Assembly (NCBI RefSeq): GCF_001653135.1
Contig: NZ_BDDS01000007.1
Span: 62,001-126,000 of the forward strand
Direction of reading: 5' to 3'
DNA: 64,000 nucleotides
DNA from: Pseudoalteromonas neustonica
GTDB lineage: Bacteria > Pseudomonadota > Gammaproteobacteria > Enterobacterales > Alteromonadaceae
The notes beneath the pieces were generated by a model, which did not search any database, was not told where the DNA came from, and was given only the letters and a program-made list of their open reading frames with translations. Both the position numbers and the translations under genes were made by a program. Shown here one piece after another: positions 48,657-55,995 of the stretch (positions within the stretch are counted from its first letter, which is position 1; every line of letters begins with the position of its first letter).

Positions 48657-49475
48657 TTAATTAAAATACATGGCTTTAAACGTTGCAAGTTGTTTGCCTT
48701 GCAGATCTTTTAAAATCAGTGATTCGCCATTAATATCCCATAGAGCTGTGTTCTCTAGTACTGCCGACATTGCACTTTCTTGTTCCATGCTTTTAAAGCA
48801 CATCATTTTAGTGCTGGCTTGCGGGCCAAATGTGAGTGATTGCTGGTTGACTTGATAACTGCCAGTAAAGTTATTACATCCTAAAAAGCCATGGCTTTTG
48901 TTATCTTTACTAAATTGTATAAACGGCTCTCTGGTTTCAACAGTTACAGGCTTACCATTTAAGGTAATGGCTTTAAAGTAGGTGTTAACTAAACTTACAT
49001 CGGGTTGTTGTGCGGCAACTTTAGAAACTGTAATGGTAAGAGGTTCACTCTGTTGCGAGTGTGAAAACGGGTTATTATGTGTTGTGCTTACATAAAGTAA
49101 ATTATCTTGATTAACGATACGTGCGCTAACACTGTAGCGGCTGCGTTCGTTTAATATGCTTGCGTCGTAGGGGAGTGTCACTGTGTATGGCGGCGCACCA
49201 GCAATATCAATAGTTTGTTGACTGATAATATCGGCAGCTACATCCATTTTCGACACATCGGCTAAAGTTACCGTTAATTGTGAGCCGGGACGCAGCATGC
49301 TGCGATCAAGATAGGTTACTTGTGTTGTTAGCATTGCGACAGTTTCATTTTTAATTGCATGGCTTGCGTTTGTAGCCTGCTGATTTACACAACCAGACAG
49401 AATTAACGTGCTGCAAGCTAATATACTAATGTTGGTAATTGATTTTAAAACAGATCGAGGTTTATGTAACAGCAT
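48657..49475 (-). CDS. Lipoprotein with YbaY-like and META (HslJ-like) domains
   Basis: 272 residues with a lipobox (LILSGC, C29). The first domain (about 45-155) carries LRPGSQLTVTLADVSKMDVAADIISQQ and the PYDASILNERSRYSVSARI pattern of YbaY/type III pilotin-like domains. The second (about 165-270) is a META domain with FLGCNNFTGSYQV, STKMMCF and a Cys pair (C200, C228) that may form a disulfide. This two-domain lipoprotein is common in gammaproteobacteria; META proteins are linked to heat-shock or drug tolerance (HslJ), but the function is unclear. Confidence 0.85.
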   Translation of the reverse strand: MLLHKPRSVLKSITNISILACSTLILSGCVNQQATNASHAIKNETVAMLTTQVTYLDRSMLRPGSQLTVTLADVSKMDVAADIISQQTIDIAGAPPYTVTLPYDASILNERSRYSVSARIVNQDNLLYVSTTHNNPFSHSQQSEPLTITVSKVAAQQPDVSLVNTYFKAITLNGKPVTVETREPFIQFSKDNKSHGFLGCNNFTGSYQVNQQSLTFGPQASTKMMCFKSMEQESAMSAVLENTALWDINGESLILKDLQGKQLATFKAMYFN

Positions 49476-49562
49476 GACTTATTCCTTGAAATAAATTAAG
49501 TCAGTAGATAGTGGTTACAGTGTAGTTATTTGCTACTTAATCGCAGCTTAATTTTAAGTATA

Positions 49563-49584
49563 AAAAGCGCTATTTAGCGCTTTT
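49563..49584 (-). terminator. Terminator of the PhnA-like gene
   Basis: A 10-bp stem (49563-49572 with 49575-49584) with AAAA/TTTT arms lies 21 bases beyond the stop of the leftward gene. Confidence 0.8.
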
Positions 49585-49604
49585 ACTGGATATATGAATA
49601 ATAC

Positions 49605-50171
49605 TTACTTTTTAACAAATTTAGTTAAAATAACAATTCGTTGACCGTCAACGCGACCTTCAATGTGCTCAGGGTTGCTGGTTAAACCGATATTACGAAC
49701 TGCTGTTCCACGCTTTGCAGTTAAGCTGCTGCCTTTCACGTCTAAGTCTTTAATTAGCGTGACAGTATCGCCCGCTTGTAATATTACGCCATTACTATCT
49801 ACATGTTTGATGTCATCGTCTTCAGCAAGTGCTACTTTGGCCCATGCTAACGTATCTTCTTCAAGATAAATCATATCTAACGCATCTTGTGCCCAGCCAT
49901 TATCAGCAGCTAAACGAGATAGCATTCTATAAGCCACTACTTGGACTGCTGGCACTTGGCTCCACATACTATCGTTTAGACAATGCCAATGTGTTGGAGT
50001 GATATCGATATTACTTTCAACTTGGTCTTTACATGTCTGGCAGGTATAAATGCACTTGTCTGAATGGGTTTCTGTAACAGGTGGCACTTCGTATACAGAT
50101 AAGTTGTCAGTTGCAGAGCACAACTCACATTGGTTACTGCTACGTTCTACTAAGGCTTGTTCAATGCTCAT
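49605..50171 (-). CDS. PhnA-like zinc-ribbon protein
   Basis: A 188-residue cytoplasmic protein. The N-terminal zinc ribbon has C15/C18 and C40, C44 and C47; a middle part includes HWHCLNDSMWSQVPAVQVVAYRML; the C-terminal PhnA domain (about 120-188) has SNGVILQAGDTVTLIKDLDVKGSSLTAKRGT and IEGRVDGQRIVI. In spite of the name the family is not tied to phosphonate use; the function is unknown. Confidence 0.85.
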   Translation of the reverse strand: MSIEQALVERSSNQCELCSATDNLSVYEVPPVTETHSDKCIYTCQTCKDQVESNIDITPTHWHCLNDSMWSQVPAVQVVAYRMLSRLAADNGWAQDALDMIYLEEDTLAWAKVALAEDDDIKHVDSNGVILQAGDTVTLIKDLDVKGSSLTAKRGTAVRNIGLTSNPEHIEGRVDGQRIVILTKFVKK

Positions 50172-50285
50172 GTCATTAGCTCTTGTGATTTTTTACAAAA
50201 AAGTATGGCGCTATTATACCCAACCTCAGCCCTGATGAGAACATATCCATGATAAATGTATGGTTATAGTGCACGGTGTTTTTGT

Positions 50286-50327
50286 TGTGGGTACGAAAGT
50301 TGAGGAATCTGAAATTTCGTACCCACA
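50286..50327. repeat. Palindromic unit with a perfect 13-bp stem
   Basis: 50286-50298 is the exact reverse complement of 50315-50327, with a 16-base loop. It lies 109 bases before the EAL-HDOD start and about 115 bases after the PhnA-like start, in a divergent promoter region. Without a T-tract it does not look like a terminator; a REP-like repeat or an operator fits better. Confidence 0.5.
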
Positions 50328-50435
50328 GCATTGTGTTTAGTTAATGCAAGCTTGCAAAAGTTCACTATACTAAGTCAATACAAAAAGAACAATTTAGCTG
50401 GCATGAGTCGCTATAAATTATTAGCAGGAAATAAT

Positions 50436-51710
50436 ATGCCGAATACACAAATTACAGCGAACGTACCAAATATGGTCACTCAATATATAGCACGACAGCC
50501 AATATTTAATACTGATAAGAGTATTTTTGCTTATGAGTTATTGTACCGAGATTCAAGCGATAATTTTTTCCCTGTAGGGACGACCGACGGACAAGCAACA
50601 GGTCGCTTATTTTTTAATGCATTGATGTTGATTGGTATAGATAAATTAACAGCTAACCAGTGTGCATTTATCAATCTTTCAACGGATGCTTTGTTAGATG
50701 ATTTTCCTAAACTATTACAGCCAAAAAGCGCTGTAATAGAAATTGTTGAAAGAGCTGGCAATATAGAGCAAGTTACTAAAAGGGTACGTTCACTGAAGCA
50801 AGATGGTTATGTGTTTGCATTAGATGATTATGACGGTGATGCAAAATGGGAGCCCTTATTAGAGCTGGTAGATTTTATAAAGCTAGAAGTTGAAAACCCA
50901 ATAATTAAAACGAATATTCAACTTAAAAAGCTTAAAAGACGCTTTCCCGATGTAAAAATTATTGTGGAAAGAATCGAAACTCACGAAGAGTTTACGACTT
51001 TAAAAGATGCAGGCTGTGACTACTTTCAAGGCTTCTTTTTTGCGCGACCAGAGATGCTCACTTACCACAATGTTGAGCCTTCAAAACTAGCGGTGTTTGA
51101 TCTTTTACGGTGTACATCGCGACCGGATATTGATTTTGATGAAGTACATCAAAGAGTTGCCAAAGATGTTGGTTTAACTGCACGTATTCTTAAGCTAGTT
51201 AATGCGCGCTCGGGTAACCAAAATTTAGAGATTACTTCTATCTCTCAAGCGGTTATTTATTTAGGCGAAGATTCAATCCGCCAATTCGTAAGGGTGTTAG
51301 CACTTAGCGAATTAGGGGTAGATAAACCCAGCGAGCTAACTAAGCTTGGTTTAACACGAGCCCATTTTATGCTGCTGATGCTTGAGCCTGGCGGTAAGGA
51401 AATGTCAGAGCGAGGTTACTTAGTTGGCCTGATGTCTGTACTTGACGCTATTTTAAACATGGAATTAGGCGCAATAGCAAAAGAGTTTTGTCTAGGTGAT
51501 GATTTGTCTAGTGCGTTATTGTGTTTTAACGGCATGTTAGGTGTGACTTTACAATTAACTCGCGCTGTAGAAGAAGATAACTGGCTATTGGCAACCAAGT
51601 TATTAGAAACCATTAGACCAGCTTCAGAAATTGACATTGTATACAAGGCTATGTTTGTAGCCCGTGAATACGGTGATGAAGTTTTAGCCTCAATTATTGA
51701 ACAAGCATAA
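50436..51710 (+). CDS. EAL-HDOD signalling protein (YuxH type), EAL part degenerate
   Basis: A 424-residue protein from the ATG at 50436, which follows AGGA at 50427-50430; the frame extends to 50331. The first half is an EAL domain in which the signature is ELL (FAYELLYRD), FINLS replaces the catalytic Asn region, DDYDGD replaces DDFGTG and VERIE replaces VAEGVE, so c-di-GMP hydrolysis is unlikely. The second half is an HDOD domain (RVAKDVGLTARILKLVNA; ISQAVIYLGEDSIRQFVRVLAL). Such proteins act as adaptors in motility, stress or c-di-GMP signalling (for example CdgJ of Vibrio, from memory). Confidence 0.88.
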   Translation: MPNTQITANVPNMVTQYIARQPIFNTDKSIFAYELLYRDSSDNFFPVGTTDGQATGRLFFNALMLIGIDKLTANQCAFINLSTDALLDDFPKLLQPKSAVIEIVERAGNIEQVTKRVRSLKQDGYVFALDDYDGDAKWEPLLELVDFIKLEVENPIIKTNIQLKKLKRRFPDVKIIVERIETHEEFTTLKDAGCDYFQGFFFARPEMLTYHNVEPSKLAVFDLLRCTSRPDIDFDEVHQRVAKDVGLTARILKLVNARSGNQNLEITSISQAVIYLGEDSIRQFVRVLALSELGVDKPSELTKLGLTRAHFMLLMLEPGGKEMSERGYLVGLMSVLDAILNMELGAIAKEFCLGDDLSSALLCFNGMLGVTLQLTRAVEEDNWLLATKLLETIRPASEIDIVYKAMFVAREYGDEVLASIIEQA

Positions 51711-51758
51711 TGCCTTGGGTATGATGCGTTATTACAAAGTAATTTTTAAAGACTAGCT

Positions 51759-52367
51759 ATGCGTTTATTATTGCCAATTGCCACTATTTTAATTGCGTTA
51801 GCATTGCTTGTACCGGGTGTCACTCAGCCAGTGCTGACGCTAGAAGGTAAAATTGATAAGTCAAAACTAGCTAAAACAGGTATTGAAATGCTTGCTGATG
51901 AAGGCGACAGAAATACCAGAAGGATGCTCACAATGGCATCAAGCATGTTTGGTCTTGATAAGCTTGAAGGTGAAGTTAGCGCTTACAAAAAAACGCGGAG
52001 CATCTGGGGAACAGTTAACGAACTTGCGAATAACAAAAATTATTTAGTTGCAGGGCTAGTGGCGTTATTTTCAATTGTAGTGCCTACTTTAAAACTGTTA
52101 ATGCAATTAGTGTATTGTTTAATACCGATGAATAAATTCAAGCATAAACTCGGTCAAGTGATACAAAGCCTGAGTAAATGGAGCATGGTAGATGTATTCG
52201 TGATTGCCTTAATTGTTGCGTATCTTGCAGGAAATGCTGATGGCCAAATGGGCGAGCTTATCAACATGCACGCAGAATTTGGCGCAGGTTTTTGGTATTT
52301 TACTGGTTATTGTTTATTTGCCATCGCTGCAAGTAACTTAATAAAAATTGCACCAAGAAACAGTTAA
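51759..52367 (+). CDS. PqiA-like inner-membrane protein
   Basis: A 202-residue protein with an N-terminal signal anchor (LLPIATILIALALLVPG) and membrane segments at about 95-125, 145-165 and 175-195. The NYLVAGLVALFSIVVPTLKLL and LSKWSMVDVFVIALIVAYL motifs are diagnostic of PqiA-type proteins. PqiA works with MCE proteins in lipid transport between membranes, but no MCE gene is adjacent. A long, charged periplasmic loop (about 25-90) is unusual compared with a single PqiA half. Confidence 0.8.
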   Translation: MRLLLPIATILIALALLVPGVTQPVLTLEGKIDKSKLAKTGIEMLADEGDRNTRRMLTMASSMFGLDKLEGEVSAYKKTRSIWGTVNELANNKNYLVAGLVALFSIVVPTLKLLMQLVYCLIPMNKFKHKLGQVIQSLSKWSMVDVFVIALIVAYLAGNADGQMGELINMHAEFGAGFWYFTGYCLFAIAASNLIKIAPRNS

Positions 52368-52371
52368 ACGT

Positions 52372-52400
52372 TTGTGTTAACTAACAAGTTACCATAAACT
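52372..52400 (+). promoter_or_regulatory. Candidate promoter of the copper-efflux operon
   Basis: TTGTGT (52372-52377), a 17-base spacer and TAAACT (52395-52400). Transcription would start near 52407, inside the heptamer array. No CueR- or CusR-like palindrome could be recognised nearby. Confidence 0.45.
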
Positions 52401-52454
52401 TACAGCTTACAGCTTACAGCTTACAGCTTACAGCTTACAGCTTACAGCTTACAT
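52399..52454. repeat. Heptanucleotide tandem repeat (CTTACAG x7 plus one altered copy)
   Basis: Seven perfect CTTACAG units (52399-52447) and an eighth, CTTACAT (52448-52454). The array lies between the pqiA-like stop and the first gene of the copper operon, overlapping the last bases of the predicted -10 and filling most of the 5' untranslated region. Repeats of this type gain and lose units by slippage. Confidence 0.95.
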
Positions 52455-52471
52455 TTATTAAAGGCACTTTT

Positions 52472-52840
52472 TTGCAACGTATTTACCTTAGTATATTGAC
52501 CGTCGTTTTGTTACTCACTTTAGTGGGTCAAGCGGTTGCGTCAGTAACTATGAGTTGCGAAATGCCACATATGAACCAAACCCATTCACAAGTCACCGAT
52601 ACCAGCGATATGCACCATGACATACCAGCAGGTATGATGAACATGGATTGCTGTGACGATGACGCAACGGCTAATCAAGAATGTGGCTGCCCGATGAGTG
52701 CGTGTAGTACTCATTCAATGTTAAGTATGAGCGCGCTATTTAGCGTTACGCTAACTCCCCCCGAAAAAGTACAGCTTTACACACCGCAAAATCAACATCG
52801 TATAGCCAGTTCGTTATACCGTCCTCCTATGTCTGCTTAA
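52472..52840 (+). CDS. Secreted Met/His/Cys-rich protein, probable copper-binding
   Basis: A 122-residue protein starting with TTG; AAAGG lies 8 bases upstream. The signal peptide (MQRIYLSILTVVLLLTLVGQ) probably ends near ASVTM. The mature part has six Cys and many Met and His in a potential metal-binding stretch (CEMPHMNQTH; DMHHDIPAGMMNMDCC; ECGCPMSACSTHSM). No enzyme motif is present. It heads the cusCBA-like operon, so a role as a periplasmic copper or silver chaperone or buffer is inferred. I do not know a named family. Confidence 0.7.
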   Translation: MQRIYLSILTVVLLLTLVGQAVASVTMSCEMPHMNQTHSQVTDTSDMHHDIPAGMMNMDCCDDDATANQECGCPMSACSTHSMLSMSALFSVTLTPPEKVQLYTPQNQHRIASSLYRPPMSA

Positions 52841-52926
52841 TAGCAGGATAGGTGCGTCTAAAATTTACATAAATCACCTTTTCTGCCTCTAAATTTAATC
52901 ATTTTTTAATTTTAGTGGAGTAAGTG

Positions 52927-54252
52927 ATGAATCACTTCAGAATATTTAAAGTCAGTTTTTTAGCGTTTTTGCTAACAGTTACAATCTCAGCGCATAGCAA
53001 TGAGCTTAGCCTCGATGACGCGCTTAGCTATGCGCTTAATAACGAGCCATGGCTAACAGCCAGTAAATATCAACAAGCCGCAGTACAAGCGCAAAGTTTA
53101 GTCGCGGGCACCTTGCCAGATCCAGTATTAACTATCGGGCTAATGAATTTACCTACCGATGGCTTTGCGTTTGACCAAGAAGGGATGACCCAGTTAAAGG
53201 TTGGTGTAAGTCAGATGTTTAGTCGCGGCGATAGCCTTGCACTTAAAAAACAGGCATTAGCGCAATCGGCGCAGCAATATCCATGGTTACGATCTGACCG
53301 ACTCGCACAGGTTAAAACCATCGTGATCGAGTCTTGGCTCAATGCGTATCGTGCGCAGCAAAGCATTGCTTTAATTGAGCAAGATAAAGCATTATTCTCG
53401 CAGCTGATTGATATTACAGAATCAAGTTATGCCAGCTCGATAGGTAACACTCGCCAACAAGATATTATCCGCGCACAGTTAGAGTTAACCCGTCTTGAAG
53501 ATAAATTAATGATGCTTGAACAGCAGTTTGAAAGTGCTAAAAAGCGTTTATCACAATGGTTGCCAATCAATATGTTAACTCAGCCTGTGAGTGCTAAGCG
53601 CAGTGACATAATACCACTAGTCGATTTTGCACAACTTGAGTTTACACAGTTAATGCAGCTGCTGATGGCGCATCCTGCAATTGTCGCAATTGACCAAACG
53701 GCAGCCGCTAAAAAAACTGAAATTGATATTGCCAAACAAGGTTATAAACCACAGTTTGGGGTAAACATGGGCTATGGGTATCGCGATGGTACGCCAATGG
53801 GAGACTCGCGGGCGGATCTGTTTTCGGTAGGATTGAGTGTTGATTTACCGCTATTTACTGATAACCGTCAAGATCAACAAGTAAATGCGGCTATCGCCAT
53901 AGCGGAAGCCGTAAAAACACAAAAGCTGATCGCACTACAAAAGCTTAAAGGCATGTACTTTAAAGAGTTTAGCCAGTTAGCACGGTTAGCTAAGCGCGGT
54001 GGGCTTTATCAAACTAAACTGCTGCCACAAATGGCAGAACAAGCGCAAGCCACATTAAACGCCTACACCCGCGATGATGGTGACTTTTCAGAAGTAATGC
54101 GCGCGCGTATTAGTGAGCTCAATGCCAAAATAGATGCGTTAAATATCCAAATCGATCAACAAATTATTATTGCTCGCCTGAATTATTACGCCAGTAGCCA
54201 AGATGCTGCTGTGATGGCTGAGCAGTTCGCAGGAGATCAAAGTGAATACTAA
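52927..54252 (+). CDS. cusC: TolC-family outer-membrane channel, CusC-like
   Basis: A 441-residue protein from the ATG at 52927 (GGAG 6 bases upstream; the preceding GTG at 52924 is possible). A signal peptide ends near TISAHSNE, then come two OEP-type repeats of long helices (LSLDDALSYALNNEPWLTAS; LVAGTLPDPVLTIGLMNLP). The second half has QEGMTQLKVGVSQMFSRG and GYKPQFGVNMGYGYRDG. It is shorter than E. coli CusC and has no lipobox. It forms the outer-membrane exit of the tripartite efflux pump and overlaps cusB by 11 bases. Confidence 0.85.
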   Translation: MNHFRIFKVSFLAFLLTVTISAHSNELSLDDALSYALNNEPWLTASKYQQAAVQAQSLVAGTLPDPVLTIGLMNLPTDGFAFDQEGMTQLKVGVSQMFSRGDSLALKKQALAQSAQQYPWLRSDRLAQVKTIVIESWLNAYRAQQSIALIEQDKALFSQLIDITESSYASSIGNTRQQDIIRAQLELTRLEDKLMMLEQQFESAKKRLSQWLPINMLTQPVSAKRSDIIPLVDFAQLEFTQLMQLLMAHPAIVAIDQTAAAKKTEIDIAKQGYKPQFGVNMGYGYRDGTPMGDSRADLFSVGLSVDLPLFTDNRQDQQVNAAIAIAEAVKTQKLIALQKLKGMYFKEFSQLARLAKRGGLYQTKLLPQMAEQAQATLNAYTRDDGDFSEVMRARISELNAKIDALNIQIDQQIIIARLNYYASSQDAAVMAEQFAGDQSEY

Positions 54253-55987
54253 TATAAAGCTTCTTATCGCAGCACTATTAGGTGCGGGAGTCTCCGTTGG
54301 TGCATTGTCTTTGCTGGGGAGCAGTAATGAGCATGTTGCTAACAGTACAGAGAAAAAGCCACTATATTGGGTGGCCCCGATGGATAGCAACTATCGCCGT
54401 GATGAACCTGGACTCTCACCGATGGGGATGGATTTAGTGCCTGTTTATGATGAGGGCAGCAGTAATAACCAAGATGGTCCTGGCGCAGTGACGATATCTC
54501 CTGCGGTGATTAATAACTTGGGGGTTAGAACCGAGAAAGTACAGTTTAAGGCACTGCAAAGTGAAGTAAACACGGTGGGCTATGTGCAGTATAACCAAGA
54601 CCAACAGGTGCATATTCACCCGCGGGTTGAAGGTTGGTTAGAAACGCTTTACGTTAAAGCGGCCGGTGCTCAAGTAAAGCAAGGCGAACCACTGTATACT
54701 TTATATTCACCACAGTTAGTTAATGCTCAAGAAGAATTTGTACTGGCAGTTAATCGTAAAAATACGGTGCTTATTCGCGCGGCCAAAGCGCGCTTAAAAG
54801 CATTGAATGTGTCGGACGGCTTTGTTGAGCGCTTACAAGCTAATAAAAAAGTGATGCAAAACATTACCTTTTACGCACGTCAAAGTGGGGTGGTTGATGA
54901 GCTCAATGTACGCGAAGGTTTTTATGTTAAGCCGGGTACTTCAATGATGAGCATAGCTCAGTTGGATGAAGTATGGGTTGAAGCCGAAGTATTTGAGCGC
55001 CAAGCACAGCTAATAGAAATAGGTTTACCCGTTACCATGACCTTAGATTACATTGCAGGACAAAGCTGGCGCGGTAACGTTGATTATATCTACCCAACAC
55101 TGGATGCTAAAAATCGCACACTGCGGGTACGTTTACGCTTTAATAACCAAAATCACCAGTTAAAACCAAATATGTTTGCGCAGGTGAGTATTCACGCTAA
55201 AGCAAGTGACAAGCAGCTTATTGTGCCAAAAGAAGCGGTGATCCGTACCGGCAACCAAGACCGTGTTGTGCTGGCATTAGGTGAAGGGCGCTTTAAATCT
55301 GTGGCGGTAGAGCTTGGTCGTAGTGATAACAATGACGCAGTGATTTTATCGGGTCTCAAAGCCGATGATCACGTGGTGACTTCAGCCCAATTTTTATTGG
55401 ATTCTGAATCAAGTAAAAGCTCCGACTTTAAACGTATGCAAGCGCTAGACACTATCACTCACGTGTGGGGTAAAGGCGTTATTAACAGCGTTATGGCGGA
55501 TCACCGTATGGTGAATATTAGCCATGAACCAATGGACGAACTCGATTGGCCAAGCATGACTATGGATTTTATAGTTACAGAAGATGTTGATTTCAGTGCG
55601 TTACAAGTCGGGCAAACACTGCATTTTGAGCTAACTAAGCAAGTTGATGATAGCTACTTACTGAGCGGTATTCATATTATGGACTCAACACATGTGATGG
55701 TCGAGCCTGCGAATACGGCAACCGTAATCGGTACTATCAACCATATTGATAAAACAACGCGTACCGCCAATATTAGCCGTGGTGAGATTGTAAAATGGAA
55801 CCGCGAAGCTGCCACATTAGATTTTATGTTAGCAGCAGATGTAGACCTCACTGACTTATCTGCACAGCAGCAAGTGGAGTTTACCTTTAGTTTGCAAGAC
55901 GGTGAGTTTGTGATCAGTCGTATCAAGACTGCAGCAATCATGCAACCAAATAGCGATAGCACCCTGTCATCGCATAACGGACATTAG
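54242..55987 (+). CDS. cusB: CusB-like periplasmic adaptor with two fused CusF-like domains
   Basis: 581 residues starting with GTG (AGGAG 6 bases upstream). An N-terminal anchor is followed by a heavy-metal-binding domain (YWVAPMDSNYRRDEPGLSPM) and the RND adaptor core (about 75-395). Then come two CusF-like beta-barrels. In the first (about 405-485), H428, W436, M439 and M441 have the same spacing as the copper ligands H36, W44, M47 and M49 of E. coli CusF. In the second (about 490-565) Trp remains (W519) but the His and both Met are gone. The protein links CusA to CusC and probably loads Cu(I)/Ag(I). The double fusion replaces a separate CusF. Confidence 0.9.
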   Translation: MNTNIKLLIAALLGAGVSVGALSLLGSSNEHVANSTEKKPLYWVAPMDSNYRRDEPGLSPMGMDLVPVYDEGSSNNQDGPGAVTISPAVINNLGVRTEKVQFKALQSEVNTVGYVQYNQDQQVHIHPRVEGWLETLYVKAAGAQVKQGEPLYTLYSPQLVNAQEEFVLAVNRKNTVLIRAAKARLKALNVSDGFVERLQANKKVMQNITFYARQSGVVDELNVREGFYVKPGTSMMSIAQLDEVWVEAEVFERQAQLIEIGLPVTMTLDYIAGQSWRGNVDYIYPTLDAKNRTLRVRLRFNNQNHQLKPNMFAQVSIHAKASDKQLIVPKEAVIRTGNQDRVVLALGEGRFKSVAVELGRSDNNDAVILSGLKADDHVVTSAQFLLDSESSKSSDFKRMQALDTITHVWGKGVINSVMADHRMVNISHEPMDELDWPSMTMDFIVTEDVDFSALQVGQTLHFELTKQVDDSYLLSGIHIMDSTHVMVEPANTATVIGTINHIDKTTRTANISRGEIVKWNREAATLDFMLAADVDLTDLSAQQQVEFTFSLQDGEFVISRIKTAAIMQPNSDSTLSSHNGH

Positions 55988-55995
55988 GAGGCCTT

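Noticed and set aside
52399-52454. Tandem repeat considered as a CRISPR array or attachment site
   Set aside because: Units are seven bases with no spacers, no cas genes or integrase are near, and copies are directly adjacent.
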